Both the position numbers and the translations under genes were made by a program. From Glandiceps talaboti (taxonomy: Eukaryota > Hemichordata > Enteropneusta > Spengelidae), in contig NC_135568.1 of assembly GCF_964340395.1 (NCBI RefSeq), positions 2,576,501 through 2,640,500 on the forward strand: 64,000 nucleotides of DNA, in the 5' to 3' direction. Below the pieces are notes generated by a model. The model saw only the letters and a program-made list of their open reading frames with translations. It was not told where the DNA came from and searched no databases. The number at the start of each line of letters is the position of its first letter. Position 1 is the first letter of the stretch. Positions 1 to 11,527 of this stretch are shown here, in pieces.

Positions 1-471
1 TAATAGACAGTTGTATTTTCCAATGCTAGAGGTACACAAATCTATGGCCATACATTCTACATTGTTGCATTTTGGAGACACACAATACAAATCTGGTTGA
101 TACTTAAGGAGTCTAACACTATTCCTATCCTATACCTTACTCCCTAGCTGGCATACAGATGCATACATTGTTCAGTTGCTCCACTGTTCTACAGTCTTGA
201 CTTTTCTTATATTTCTTTTGTTATATTTCTAAATGTAATGTTTTATCTGATGTTAAGTAAATTAAGCTCTATTTTTTTTAAACTAATACATAATAAGTAC
301 ATCTTGTCTCAGGGTATGAGTCACAATGCCACTAGTTTTCAGCAGATATTTTTTCTCTTAAAGAAGGCACTCCATCTATGGGCAGTAATAAACATATACC
401 CTTACCATAATATTTTCTGAATTTGAAAAACAGGTCAAAAATTAAAACTACTGAAGTTTTCAAAGCTATTT
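1..471. other. AT-rich DNA, no gene seen
   Basis: Low-complexity AT-rich sequence with short T runs. The only ORF, about 60 codons from 238, has no recognisable motif and no good start or splice context. I see nothing else in it. Confidence 0.5.
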
Positions 472-472
472 C

Positions 473-540
<68 letters not shown>

Positions 541-577
541 ACTCTCTCTCTCTGTCTGTCTCTCTCTCTCTCTCTAG
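472..577. repeat. (TCTG)n/(TC)n compound microsatellite
   Basis: About 14 uninterrupted TCTG units run into (TC)n with a short TCTG interruption. The minus-strand ORF of about 69 codons across it is an Arg/Asp/Gln/Thr repeat artefact. The same TCTG-then-TC order recurs at 31.4, 42.1 and 57.3 kb. Confidence 0.95.
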
Positions 578-819
578 CACCAATTTTTGCTTTTGACCCA
601 TTGCTTATTTCAATAATACACCTATTAGGTCTCATCTTTGACATGTTTACTTAATAATCAAATTTTACAACTATTGTGATGTCTGTTCACCATTAATTAG
701 CTTCAAGCTGCACTAAGAGTATTATTTTTCTATCAGACAATAAACAATATTATCCAAGGGTAATTGTTCAACCAATATAATACAACATTCTACATAATAG
801 CTAAAGGTCTATTTTATCC

Positions 820-990
820 ATACTTAGTATTGTAACAGGTTAAAAATGTCATCAAGCTAGTGGCGCTGAATTTAGGGTGTGGACCCAAAATCCAATTTTC
901 CTGTATCATAATCTGTACAGCTTCACAAATACATTTACCTACAGGTGATTCAATACTGTTCAGCATGTACAATAAAACAAGCATGTCTTT
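820..990 (+). repeat. Dispersed repeat family R, copy 1
   Basis: The stretch from the GTGGCGCTGAATTTAGG region through GATTCAATACTGTTCAGCATG matches, in reverse complement, 59,838-59,985. Its 3' half matches 32,290-32,395 in direct orientation. Shared landmarks are a GTGTGGACCCAAAATC block and a TACAGCTTCACAAATACATTT block. No coding potential or terminal repeat is visible, so the class is unknown. Confidence 0.65.
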
Positions 991-1116
991 ATATCGTTAT
1001 ATACAGTTGTCACTTAAATTATTTTTAGCTAACTGTACACTTGGTAATGAGGCTGAACTCGATTAGTTGCTAAATGTAACTATTTTCAGTCTTTTTCTTT
1101 TTTCAACTTTGTACAT

Positions 1117-1142
1117 TAATAATATTTATTTCTTATAGAGCG
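1117..1142 (-). repeat. SINE-tail-like fragment
   Basis: On the minus strand this reads GCGCTCTATAAGAAATAAAT followed by an AT-rich stretch. That resembles the common GCGCTATATAAA-type 3' tail of invertebrate tRNA SINEs, seen in the SINE near 12.7 kb. A second similar fragment is near 10,943-10,976. No SINE head is recognisable beside either one. Confidence 0.35.
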
Positions 1143-1283
1143 CATTACATTAAACAATCTCAAACATTGAGTATAGTGTTATAATTTATTCATATGATTT
1201 ATTCATATGATTTATGAGAATAAATTTTTATTATTATTATCTGACAAATAAGCTCCAAAAACATTTCAGTTGCAGCTTTAATA

Positions 1284-1442
1284 TATTGAAATTTTTTTCT
1301 GGTGGTGGTGGTGGAGGTGGGGGGGCTGAAAAAAATTTAAATTATACTTAGAGAAAAAAATTTGAATATAATTTAATTGTTTTTCTGCCCCCCCCCCCTA
1401 CCACCACCACCACCACCACCACCTGACAAACTATTTTTTTTT
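1284..1442. repeat. Imperfect inverted repeat of GGT/CCA and homopurine tracts
   Basis: A (GGT)n G-run block at about 1300-1327 is mirrored by a C-run plus (CCA)n block at 1388-1424. T9- and A7-type tracts lie outside and between them, so the region can fold back on itself. The G-rich strand could also form triplex or quadruplex structures. This is seen in the sequence; function is unknown. Confidence 0.6.
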
Positions 1443-1504
1443 CAAATTCAAAGTATTCTCTTGACGCTCAATCATCTCGTTCAATTCATTTATTTCAACC
1501 ATTA
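1431..1504 (-). CDS. Candidate coiled-coil terminal exon (minus-strand gene)
   Basis: Reading leftward, a TTGACAG acceptor-like site at 1505-1506 is followed by 2 nt, an ATG-led open stretch of 23 codons and a TAG at 1431-1433. The peptide begins MVEINELNEMIERQENTLNL and ends in three lysines. It is rich in Glu, Leu, Asn and Ile with heptad-like spacing, typical of a coiled coil. It lies in the CpG-depleted block where a minus-strand gene is suspected, and it keeps several CpGs. The stop lies directly after a run of nine A, so a homopolymer error could alter the end. I do not recognise a family. A chance ORF is possible. Confidence 0.2.
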
Positions 1505-3718
1505 CTGTCAATTTTCAAATACACTGTAATACTTGAGTTGTCCTTGCGTTGCCTCACATGGTGACTAATGAACCAGATAATTACATCTGTTGTTATCATC
1601 TTGTTGGCACTATTATATAATAATATCTTTCAACTTTTATTTGTGTTTTAGTATTTTTATTTTTACTATTATATAACTATAGTACTCACTACCTAATAAA
1701 TTGGTGTTGCATGGAGGTTATGTTCTCACTTAGACTTGCTCATGTTTCTTGGTTTTATTTTCATTTAAAAAAAAAAAACCCCACACAGCTGTGTTCTTTA
1801 GTTTGAAATGATACCTGAGTGAGTGATTGCAAAACAATCAGGTGAATGCGTATTAAGCCCAAGGACGGGAGATGACTAGTAACTGGGGAAATATAGAAAA
1901 AAAATGTTGAAAACAACTAATTAGAATAACATTCATTATACATAACAAAGTTATTTTTTTTTCGTGTCTACATTTTAGTAACACGACTGGTGCCTTCCTC
2001 AGGAAAAGCTGACAATTATTATTGTAACACACCTAATCCATTTCCTCTATTGTGATTTGTCAATACATGGTCACATGGTATGTAGAATTCTTGCACTGTT
2101 CAATGCAAATGACATTCAATGGTCAGCAATTTTTTGTGATGATGCCTTTATGCAACATCATACATCAGTTTCCCTCGGGCTTGTGGGTAAACCCAACACA
2201 GAATGTTTCCCCTTGAGCTATGCCCTCAGGAAACGGTCTGTATTGAGTAACCCATAGTCCCTCGAGGAAGCAAACTTATGATGTACGTTGCACTTTGTGA
2301 TCAGTCAACATGTCAAAATGTTCACCTGAGTTGAAGACAACATTTTCCTTAAAGAACTAAATTGAATATCACAAACTCAAGACATTTGAAGATTATGAGA
2401 TTAAGATTAAGAAAAATAATCTCCCAAAATAATCTCCCAAGGGAATGGCGCCAGTCTAGTTTTAATTCCTATGTGTCTGTTCCCTTGATATTTCAGAAAA
2501 ATCATGGATGGATTTTAAGAGATGACGTTTAGAGGAAAGATTTGTCCATTATCTGTTGATTTCATGTTAAGTGGTAATCTACAACATACATGTAATTCTT
2601 GATACCAGCAATAGTTAAACCTTATTCTAAAGGGTCAAAATAGAGGTTGACCTCACATACGACTCAGTATAGTATATGGATCAGTGTTGTGGTGTCAACC
2701 AAGATATCAAATGATTACTTTTTTTCTAAAACATGCCTAGGTGGTTAAATTCTACTTCAGATTACAAGAATTCTGGATCTTGATATCATTTGTAATACCA
2801 CGGTATTAATACTAGCATAAGCCATTCAGCTCCAACCCTGGGGCACCCTCAGTGTTGGTGGAAGTATACGCTAGCTACCAAAGTTCACAAATATGTTAAG
2901 TTTTTCTAATTCACAATTGTTTTATTTAAAACAGCATTAAACAAAGTATCGCTTTATCCCTATAACCATAATATGTCTGAAAGGTAACATTCATGGTCAA
3001 AAACAAGCCTGCTGGATTTTATGTTACAATAATTTCAAATCAATTGAATCATTCCTAATTGTTTATTAAGCTTGTCTGAATCTTAAAAGACAATGCGACT
3101 CAGCTGGTCTACTATAATCTATTGTTTTAAGACAATACTATTCTAATATGTAGACGTGATTTTACCAAGAATTATATTAAAATTCACTATCAAAGACAAT
3201 AAAACAGTTGGTCTACTAGGATCTATTGTAACAGTTTTAAGAAAATACTATGCAGACTTGTGATCAGTGTGCCCTCAAATTTTGTTGTGATTAAAATGAA
3301 AAAAAACCTGGTGTTTCTTGTGGGTCAGCTCATAATAAGAGTCAGGGGAACACCAAATGCCGACACTGAAATTGTGTGCACGAGTGGCATGTCAAATTAG
3401 CTTAAAGTACACACTGCTTGCGATTTTATCAAGTATTAAGTTCACTGACAAAGCCGATAAAAGTCAGCTGGTCTACTATGATCTACCGGTACTATAGTAT
3501 TTGAGACGATACTTATTGTTCTAATATGGATTCCTTTCACCTTGCTTTTCATACCTGTGAAGTACATGTACTGTTTGTCACAAAACTTTAAGATGCATGA
3601 ACACATCAGAGAATTCCTGTATCATTTAGTCTACCCAAATCAGTGATCTCTGTGCAGATTTACACCCTTTCAGCTGGTCAAAAATCATGCATGCATTGAT
3701 GGCAACTTAATATCTTAC
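1505..3718. other. Non-coding, CpG-poor, probably intronic
   Basis: No convincing exon. The 66-codon plus ORF near 2057 overlaps sequence with repeat character (CCCTCGGGCTTGTGGG and a later CCCTCGAGG). An acceptor-plus-short-ORF arrangement on the minus strand near 3.6 kb was too weak to call. Confidence 0.4.
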
Positions 3719-3758
3719 CGATTTCCTCTTCTTTGATACAGTACACAGTGTCTGCCAT
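3719..3758 (-). CDS. Candidate short internal exon (minus strand)
   Basis: Minus-strand exon candidate of 40 nt. An AG follows a short pyrimidine stretch (acceptor at 3759-3760), then an open frame encodes MADTVYCIKEEEI plus one base, then a strong donor GTAAGA at 3713-3718. Its start phase (0) matches the end phase of the candidate exon at 4036-4127, and both are on the same strand 277 bp apart. No family recognised. The call rests on splice consensus and phase only. Confidence 0.3.
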
Positions 3759-4035
3759 CTCAAAAGGTAAACCTTTTTTATCAACATTCAGTGTAGCCTA
3801 AAGCTGCACACTGTACAATATATACCATCTAAAGAAATAAGCTGTTAGGAGATACAATATTTTCATCTTTCAAATGTTGAAAATATCTATTGTATATGTT
3901 CACCTTTAAAAGTATTAGAGAGAATGGGTTACTATGGTAACAGTGGCAATTACTCATCGTGATAGGGAACCATGGGAACAGATCTATTGAAATGCTACAA
4001 AACCAACATATTAAACATACACTACATGTATATAC

Positions 4036-4127
4036 CTGAAACATAACTTCTACAACTGTCTTCATTCTTATGATCTGTGTGGACCTTTTACCACAGTTGT
4101 ATTCATGATAACTTTGGACAATCAAAC
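4036..4127 (-). CDS. Candidate internal exon (minus strand)
   Basis: Minus-strand exon candidate of 92 nt, bounded by an AG acceptor at 4128-4129 and a CAG|GTATAT donor at 4030-4036. After two bases completing a split codon it encodes 30 residues, LIVQSYHEYNCGKRSTQIIR then MKTVVEVMFQ, ending on a codon boundary. The next minus-strand candidate (3719-3758) starts in the same phase. Balanced amino-acid composition and no stop suggest coding. The acceptor's pyrimidine tract is poor. I do not recognise the protein. It lies in the CpG-depleted region. Confidence 0.33.
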
Positions 4128-4974
4128 CTATTTCTTTATGTTTATAAATTTTTTTTTCGCTTATTGGAAAGAGGATAAATGTAGTACTATGAGTACAGAT
4201 AGAACTTGATGGATATTTGAATTATTATAGGACCAAAAATAACACCCCACAAACTTATCAAAAAATTTCTGCTTTATATAAGTAATCATGTTAATGAGAA
4301 CTATAAGTTTTATATTTGTTTTCAAGATAAACAGTTGAATAAGTTCAACCAATAGGGTAGTTATTTTAATATTTCAATTTGCTTCAATAAAATATGGAAC
4401 TTATACCAATACAAACCGACTTTTAAGGTTAAATGAATATCAACTGGTTTAAGCATTTGGTCGCTGACATTTTACTACACTACATTAAAACTGTTGCAAT
4501 GGCTTCATTTGAAGGATTTTGCATATCGTGTGGAATATTAAGAGATAGACTACTAGTACCAAATGTCTTTTACATCCAGGAAATCAAGGGGGAAATCAGA
4601 TTTTATGTAACAATAAATTGTAGGAAATTGACTTGACATCATCGTAAACCTCTGACTTTTTCATGAAACCCCTCAAGAACATGAAATATTTTAGCATGAA
4701 TGGAACAATTATTTTAGCTATCTTGAAGATATTGTATTTGAAATAAACAGTTTAACAAAGTGAAGGAATTACAACATCTACAAATTTCAAAAAATTTCAA
4801 AGGGAAAATTTCACAAATTTTGTTTCTTGAATTTTTTTACTAAACCTGTCAGTGGTAATATATGCACAGCACAATGTGTCAAGTTCAAAAGTCATACAGA
4901 TAAAAAATCCTGATACTATAAATAAGTTATTTTTTTTAAACATTAAGATAAATTTTAAATGCTAATGTTCTGAA

Positions 4975-5455
4975 AGTCTCTGAGCATGGCATTTATCCTT
5001 AGAGAAAGTATTAAAATGTGTTTTTTTGTAATAGCACGGCTGGGTTCAGTAACCCCAATCCTTACAAGCAATGGTTGAAAGCAGAAAAAATGTGAATTCT
5101 GAAGCCTCTATGAGTATCTTTATCCTGAGAGAAACCATCAAAAAGTGGTTCTTTAACATCACGGGTGGGTTCAGTTAACCCCAATGCTTACATTAGTTAC
5201 AAGCAATGGTTGAGAGCAGAAAAATTGTGATTACGAAGCCTATGTGAAGATCTTTATCCTGAGAGGAACCATCAAAATGGGGTTCTTTAATATCATGGCT
5301 GCGTCTAGTAACCCCTAATTTTTATAAGTAATGGTTGACAGCAGAAAGAATGTGACCTCAGTGAAAGTCTCTAACCTGTGTTTATCCTAAGAGAAACCAT
5401 CAAAATGTGGTTCTTTTAATAGCATGGCTGGATTCAGCAACAACATATACATAAC
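4975..5455. repeat. Four-copy degenerate tandem repeat, about 128 bp
   Basis: Four successive copies carry the landmarks TTTATCCTGAGAGAAACCATC, then a hairpin-like GGCTGGGTTCAGTAACCCC, then a GCAATGGTTGAAAGCAGAAA block. Copies differ by small indels and substitutions, so the array is old. No coding frame persists across units. Confidence 0.75.
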
Positions 5456-5484
5456 ATTTCGTGCAGACAAGTTATAGATAGTTG

Positions 5485-5830
5485 CAGAAAACACCTTGGC
5501 AACCAAATTCCCTGAAAATCAAACTTCTAAAAATCTCTCCAAACTTTGCCATATGAAAGCTTGTTTCCAGTCCTTTTAAAATATTAAAAAGGAATTTGTT
5601 GTCCACCATCTTCTTTTTACACAAATCCTCAATCATTCATTTGCCCACAGTATTTAAACACTAATGACACAGTATTTGGCAGCCATAATGGATTCTAAAA
5701 TGGCTTCATTTTGACAACATTTTGATTTTTCACCTTTATTTCTAAAGTCTGTTCAGTGACCCTTAATTTTTTTCTTCTTGTTTTTAACTAAGAATGGGTG
5801 GGAGTTTTGTGCAAGTTGGTTAAAAGTGCC
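5485..5830 (+). repeat. Dispersed repeat family G, copy 1
   Basis: Contains CAAACTTTGCCATATGAAAG, a TTTTAAAATATTAAAAAGGAA-like block, a single ATAATGGATTCTAAAATGGC motif and CATTTTGACAACATTTTGA. The same order is found at 14.1-14.5 kb and 49.5-50.3 kb, and in reverse near 60.2 kb. The class is unknown and there is no ORF. Confidence 0.65.
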
Positions 5831-5939
5831 ATTCATATGACATCCCATCAATAAGGTCACATTTATCTATATTCACTTCTTAAGCTTTTTATTGAGAATC
5901 TTGAGATTGTACATTTTTCCTACTCCATTTTTTTCATGC

Positions 5940-6870
5940 TCCCATGAACCCCACACCTACCAACCTCATCTCACACTACACATAACATTATTTTGGAACT
6001 GAATTTTTTACTTTGAATTAACTCATCCAGTACTCTCATAATCCCACCCTACAATACAAAACTATGCATTCTCTCCCAAAAACTTTTAATTCTTCAGATT
6101 ATAAATATTACTAGATAGTATCCTAACCCTCCATCCCTTCCCATCCACCACTATTCCCATTCCATACAGATTATAAAACTTTAATACCATACCAAGGCTT
6201 TTTATTGTTCTTCAAATTATGCATTCTACTGAACATATTACCTCATCCTGCCCACCATTCTCACCCCATATAACCCCACCCATACCTCATCATATCCTAC
6301 CCAACATCTGCACCCCATATAACCCCATCCATACCTCACCCCATCATGCCCAACATTCTCACCCCATATAACCCCATCCATCCCTAACCCATATAACCCC
6401 ACCCATATCTCATCATATCCTGCCCAACATCTGCACCCATATTACTCCACCCATACTTCACCCCATCCTGCCCAACATCCTCACCCCATCCATACTTCAT
6501 CCCATCCTGCCCACCATCCCACCCATATTACCCACCCATACCTCACCCCATCCTGCCCAACATCTGCACCCCATATTATCCCATCCTGCCCACCATCCTC
6601 ACCCCATATAATCCCATCCATACCTCATCCCATCCTGCCCACCATCCCTAACCCATATTACCCCACCCATATCTCATCATATCCTGCCCACCATCCCACC
6701 CATATCACCCCACCCCATCCTGGCCAACATCAGCACCTCATATTATCCCATCCTGCCTAACATCCCATCCCCATATTTATACCCAATCCATACTTCACCC
6801 CATCGTGCCCAACATTCCAACCCCATATTACCCTACCCATACTTCAACCTATCCTGCAAACCATCCTAAC
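5940..6870. repeat. C/A-rich, G-poor degenerate minisatellite
   Basis: Built from variants of CCCATCCTGCCCAACAT, ACCCCATATAACCCCA and CCATACCTCACCCC in irregular order. The plus strand has almost no G for about 700 bp. If a minus-strand gene is transcribed through here the RNA would be G-rich, which could favour R-loops (inference). Confidence 0.85.
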
Positions 6871-7002
6871 TCAATGGGCACAAAACTTGTCAGATTTACA
6901 AACTTTGTCAAAACGTAAATGCATACATTGTACACCACTGAATGTAATTTGAATGGCAATCACCTGAAACTTCTGACTACTTCTGCACCCATACATTTGA
7001 AG

Positions 7003-7119
7003 TGAATTTCCTTGAAAAGGCCAACTTACATACCAAACAGATCTTTGAGCATGCTATGTATCTGTACTTAATTACCACAATGTTAACAGATAAGAAAGAA
7101 TCATATCTTTATTGCAAAG
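7003..7119 (+). CDS. Candidate 117-nt symmetric exon, strand uncertain
   Basis: On the plus strand, an AG at 7001-7002 follows a pyrimidine-rich stretch. A 117-nt open segment then encodes NFLEKANLHTKQIFEHAMYL and about 18 further residues, ending in AAAG with a perfect GTGAGT donor at 7120-7125. The length is divisible by three, and phase 1 at both ends makes it a symmetric exon. The minus strand of the same locus also offers an exon: a TGATTTCAG acceptor near 7158, a peptide beginning TFDRTWKVYTHLCNKDMI, and donor-like GTAATT. Both cannot easily be right. The other candidates on this side are on the minus strand. No family recognised. Confidence 0.25.
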
Positions 7120-7493
7120 GTGAGTATAAACCTTCCATGTACGGTCAAAGGTCTGAAATCAATGTTTTTATTTACATTTGGAAGGGAGTTATTGCTGTCC
7201 ACTTTTTTTATGGAGACTTATACATCCGATGGGCTAGCGAAAGAAAGCAAAAGAGAACTTGAAATTCCCCGACTACGAAATATTCATTGAGATTTCATCA
7301 AAATTGTTGAATATAGCTGTAACCTCATCTTTACCATGTATTACATCATTAACCTAAGATACCATATCTCCATGGTAACAGTTGAATACTCATGAGTTGT
7401 ACTGTAACTTATTCATCATCTACAATTTTAAATTTAAGGTATTATAGACATTAAATCATTCACAACATGACCTCTACAGTTTAAAAGTGTGAT

Positions 7494-7701
7494 CTACATT
7501 TTGCTTTCAATAGCAAGCCCTAATACGTTAACAGCAGTACAACAAAAAAAAGTACCGCAGCATACAAAACAAACAGTCTCAGCGAAATTGCTAGAAGTTG
7601 CGGCCACAGTGGCAGGTTTATATTTATATTCTGTAACCTTATAACCCACATGACCTATTAAAAGGTCATGAGGGAGTGAAGAAGGGAATGGAATTTCCAA
7701 A
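7494..7701 (-). CDS. Candidate terminal exon with a membrane-like segment
   Basis: Minus-strand open stretch of about 68 codons starting after a TTTAGCAG acceptor-like site and ending at TAG. It begins LEIPFPSSLPHDLLIGHVGY. A hydrophobic, cysteine-rich stretch near its C-terminus (TVCFVCCGTFFCCTAVNVLG) could span a membrane. Its several CpGs are unusual for this depleted block and fit purifying selection. No family is recognised and the run of T8 inside it invites caution. It could be a chance ORF. Confidence 0.2.
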
Positions 7702-7848
7702 CTGCTAAATACCAATCAATCTAGTCATCATATACACTGCAGGTTAATGCATTCTATCGCAGAAAGTAACAGCTTAACACATACTAAGAGACAGATGTGT
7801 TCTAAAAAAGTGTATACATACCAATTTGTGACAGCTTGAGAACTGCTT

Positions 7849-8218
7849 AAAGGCTAGGTTTTGTATGTCAGGTTCTCACATCACTATTATCTTATCAGTT
7901 AAAGGCCAGGGTTTCAATCCCAGGTTCTTGCATCAGTGTTATCTTAAAGGCCAGGGTTTCAATCCCAGGTTCTTGCATCAATGTTATCTTATCACTTATA
8001 AAGACCAGGGTTTCAATCCCAGGTTCTTGCATCAGTGTTATCTTATCAGTTAAAGGCCAGGGTTTCAATCCCAGGTTCTTGCATCAGTGTTATCTTATCA
8101 GTTAAAGGCCAGGGTTTCAATCCCAGGTTCTTGCATCAGTGTTATCTTATCAGTTAAAGGCCAGGGTTTCAATCCCAGGTTCTTGCATCAGTGTTATCTT
8201 ATCAGTTAAAGGCCAGGG
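7849..8218. repeat. 52-bp tandem repeat, about 7 copies
   Basis: Unit landmarks are AAAGGCCAGGGTTTCAATCC, CAGGTTCTTGCATCAGTGTT and ATCTTATCAGTT. Copies from about 8000 to 8207 are nearly identical, so expansion is recent. The first copy is diverged and the second lacks 7 bp. The unit core GGTTTCAATCC is close to the RNA polymerase III B box, but no A box is present. The plus ORF across it is an artefact. Confidence 0.93.
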
Positions 8219-8849
8219 TATGAGGTTATCAGTGCAGTCATGACAAGGATTACATATCTATAGGATCATTCTTTTGTTCTGGAATATCTTTTTTCATTAG
8301 CAAACAAAATATAAAATGCCTGAACATGTGAGTTCAGACTTCATAATCTTTGGGTTAATATTCAGACTGAGTGATGAAGAGCTAGACAATTGTGAAGATG
8401 TTTAATTGCAAACTGCAGTATGTGCACTAGACTGTAAGATAGTGTCGACATTTTGTTCAGCCCTATCAGGCTTCTTAACCACAACTGTACTAAATTGCCC
8501 ATTATCCTGCATAGTGTAACAAGATTTGGTTGCAGCCAATCAAATATGGTTATGCTGTAGGTGTAAAAATGACCATGATGTTAGCCTTTCAATGCTGATT
8601 CATGCGACCAACCACCTAATATTACATGTATGTAAATAGTAAACATGAAAGTTCCAGGTTATACTCTGGTGGTATTTTATCAAGTTAGTACAAATAATTG
8701 ACAAGTATCACCATGACAACAGTCATCTTTATCATCAACAGGAGAAACTGTTTTGCCTGTTTGATTGTCATCTACATAATGACGACTGTTTCAACTTCTA
8801 ATTGCAAGTTCAGGCAGGGCCTTAAAATCTGTTGATCTTGCAGGCACTA
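8219..8849. other. No feature seen
   Basis: CpG-poor, AT-rich sequence between two tandem arrays. No convincing exon, RNA gene or inverted repeat was found on either strand. Confidence 0.4.
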
Positions 8850-9425
8850 GACCCACATACGTGAATGATAGCTGATAACATAGCATGAATGTCATATCTT
8901 ACAGACTAGTAGATACAGACGTGATAGTGTGGCATGAATGCCGTATCTTTAATACAGACTAGTAGTACAGACGTGAGTGATAGTTGATAGTGTCACATGA
9001 ATGTTGTACATTGTACCTTACAAAGTAGTCGTATGGACATAAGTGGTAGCTGCAGATAGCGTGGTATGAATGTTGTATCTTACAGACTGGTAAATACAGA
9101 AATAAGTGGCAGCTGATAGCGTGGCATCATTGTCGTAGTACAGATGTGAATGGCAGCTGATAGCATAATTGTTACAGTACCTTACAGACTAGTATGTGAG
9201 TGATAGCTGATAGCATGGCATGAATGTCATATCTTACAGACTAGTAGAGTTACAGATGTGAGTGGTAGCTGATAGTGTGGCATGAATCTCATCTTACAGA
9301 CTAATAGTACAGACATGTGTGATAGCTGCATAGCATGGCATGAATGTCATATCTTACAAACTAGTAGTACAGAGATAAGTGGTAACTGATAGCGTGGCAT
9401 GAATGTTGCATCTTACAGACTTTAT
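8850..9425. repeat. Degenerate tandem array of about 60-bp units
   Basis: About nine diverged units share GATAGCTGATAGCGTGGCAT, GAATGTCATATCTTACAGAC and TAGTAGTACAGACGTGAGTG. The block ATATCTTACAGACTAG is also the terminus of the foldback elements at 23.9 and 24.6 kb, so the array may have grown from such an element. Confidence 0.85.
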
Positions 9426-10288
9426 GAGCACTGGAGTAGAACAAGAAAGAAAGATACGTAAGAAGTAAAACTGTGATATCATCTAATCTATTGAATATAT
9501 TCAACATTTAGATTTGGTTGACTTAATTCTAAGTTCATACACTGTCAGTTAATCTGTTTTTATGATTTATTCTAAATGTATGAGAGACTTTTAGTCAAGA
9601 TAACGTAACTTTTGACCCAAATGGATACTTAAACATGTTGTATAGTAGTAAAATGACGTACTGTACCATCAGTCATTAATACATGCACCAATCATTTCTG
9701 ATTTTGATATAGATTTGGGGACCTGAAGCGTGAATTATTATTAGGTGAAAGCTAAAAGTCACTCAAACCTTGGATAAATGTCAAACTCCCTGTGCACCTA
9801 ATGTAATTCATAACTGTATTGTAGTTGACACATACAATGCTAACACAAAACAGATATCGAATCTAGAATCTGTTGAAAATGATATAAATTGAACAGGTTA
9901 GAGGGTTGAGTGGCATTTGGCATGCTTAAGGGGTCAAATCATATGGCGGATGGTATAAGATTTTTGTTGACACACAAAAGCAAGGAAGTAAGAAATGTCA
10001 CTGTATAATATTATTTTAGCATAACAAAAGAAGATCAAGTACATTTTAATATGGGAATGATGTACAATGCTGACTTTTATACTGTCATGCTTCTGAAGAT
10101 AACTGTGTATGACAGGGGCATTGAATAGGCCTTTCCAAAATTTGTAATGGTGGTGCTTTACTTCCTGTCTGTACGTACCTTGGGGGGTATACATCGGATA
10201 GGCAGTTAATCATAGAGCACTGGTGTGTTCCTCAATATCTGAACAATATGAAACATCCCTCATTTATACTTCTTAACAGTATACATAC

Positions 10289-10445
10289 TATGAGGTGATG
10301 ATACCCCCAATTTGAATGAGGCTGCTGTATTCTCAATTTCCTGTTTGCAGTCTGGACTTTATAGTTAATATGTTTAATTAGTTTTGACACAGCAGAAGTT
10401 TCGACACTTGTTGCAAGCCACACTTCAGTCATTCTTTTTGACAGG
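10289..10445 (-). CDS. Best candidate internal exon (minus strand)
   Basis: 157 nt between a TTCTTCACAG acceptor (AG at 10446-10447) and a strong GTATGTATAC donor beginning at 10288. After one base completing a split codon it encodes 52 residues without a stop. It starts LSKRMTEVWLATSVETSAVS, continues through a Lys/Ile-rich segment and ends SNWGYHHLI on a codon boundary. The phase matches the candidate exon at 13,851-13,942, whose two trailing T plus this C make Phe. A conserved-looking CpG lies inside. I recognise no domain. Confidence rests on two good splice sites, length, phase agreement and location in the CpG-depleted block. Confidence 0.38.
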
Positions 10446-11091
10446 CTGTGAAGAATTTAATTGCCTGTTGAATTTAATGTAAGTTGCTACAATTAATTGC
10501 AACAAACATTAAATTTGTCACGTACCTAATCTAATAATTAGATTTAAGGCAAATGAGAAGTTTGACATTTATTCAAGTCTTTAGTTAAATCCACACCTGC
10601 ATTACAAAAGAGGTTTTCAATTTACCTCTTTTGAGTACAAGTCAATTCAAAGCCTACTGATCGGTCTCAGAGGTTGAGACAGTACACTTAAATATATGTC
10701 TTAATTACTGTGTTAACACTTAACTTTCTTTTTTTTCCTGTATGTAGTTTGACTATTCTTAATGTGTTATGTACTTTGTACTAGTTCAAAGTGATTTGTA
10801 AGCCCATTGGGCTGAACACCACTCTACATGTAGTAACAAGTTACTTTTTCATTCCTTTTATATGACAACTTAAAATGTAACCAAACATTCTATTTACATG
10901 TACATGTATGCTGTCTCAAGCTCAGCTAGGACTACCATTGATAATAAAAATAATATTTATTTCTTAAAAAGTGAACGCTTTCGCAAATGTACAGTATGTC
11001 AATTTGTGATGGATTACTACTGACATGCACCATTCATTCTTCGCTCACCATGGGGTTCAAACACACTTGACACCTTTTGTTGGGACCAGGA

Positions 11092-11160
11092 CTAGACTGG
11101 GGACAGTAAATGGAGTACATTGAGTGCGTAATATACGGTGCCAGTCAGGACCTAGACTAA
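11092..11160 (+). repeat. Half copy of the 59.7-kb foldback element
   Basis: GGACAGTAAATGGAGTACAT, then a GAGTGCGTAATA-type stretch and GCCAGTCAGGACCTAGACTA, match the right arm of the palindromic element at 59,716-59,820. Only a short GGACTAGACT-like remnant of the left arm remains. Confidence 0.75.
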
Positions 11161-11527
11161 CTTGCTTTACACCCACACCAATACAGTACACTACAAATTT
11201 CACTGAAGACTGTGACGTCAGTGCATTCTGTAAGTGTGAGTGTGCAGTGGTAGCAGAGATTTATGTATTATAAAAGTTTGTGTTTATGGTGATTAACAAG
11301 GTAGAGACTAATATTATATTAAACAAAGAAACTCATCATAAGTGGGTAGTTTTTGTGACAGGCAAACTGAGCAGCTTAGTTGAATTCAGTTGTCATCATA
11401 TTAATTCCTGTATCAGAAATGGGATTTCACTCTCTAGTCGTGCCAGAAAAATAACAATCAATCAATTTTTTGGTTGACATAATGACTTCCAAGCACTTCA
11501 CATGCAAATACTATAGACGTGTGTGAG

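Noticed and set aside
7849-8218. CRISPR-like array
   Set aside because: Head-to-tail units with no unique spacers, in a eukaryotic context. The same applies to 36.6-37.4 kb.
9934-10216. Extra minus-strand exon ending CCCAAG|GTACGT near 10,183
   Set aside because: It would need an intron of about 70 bp from the exon at 10,289, far shorter than the others implied, and its acceptor has no pyrimidine tract.
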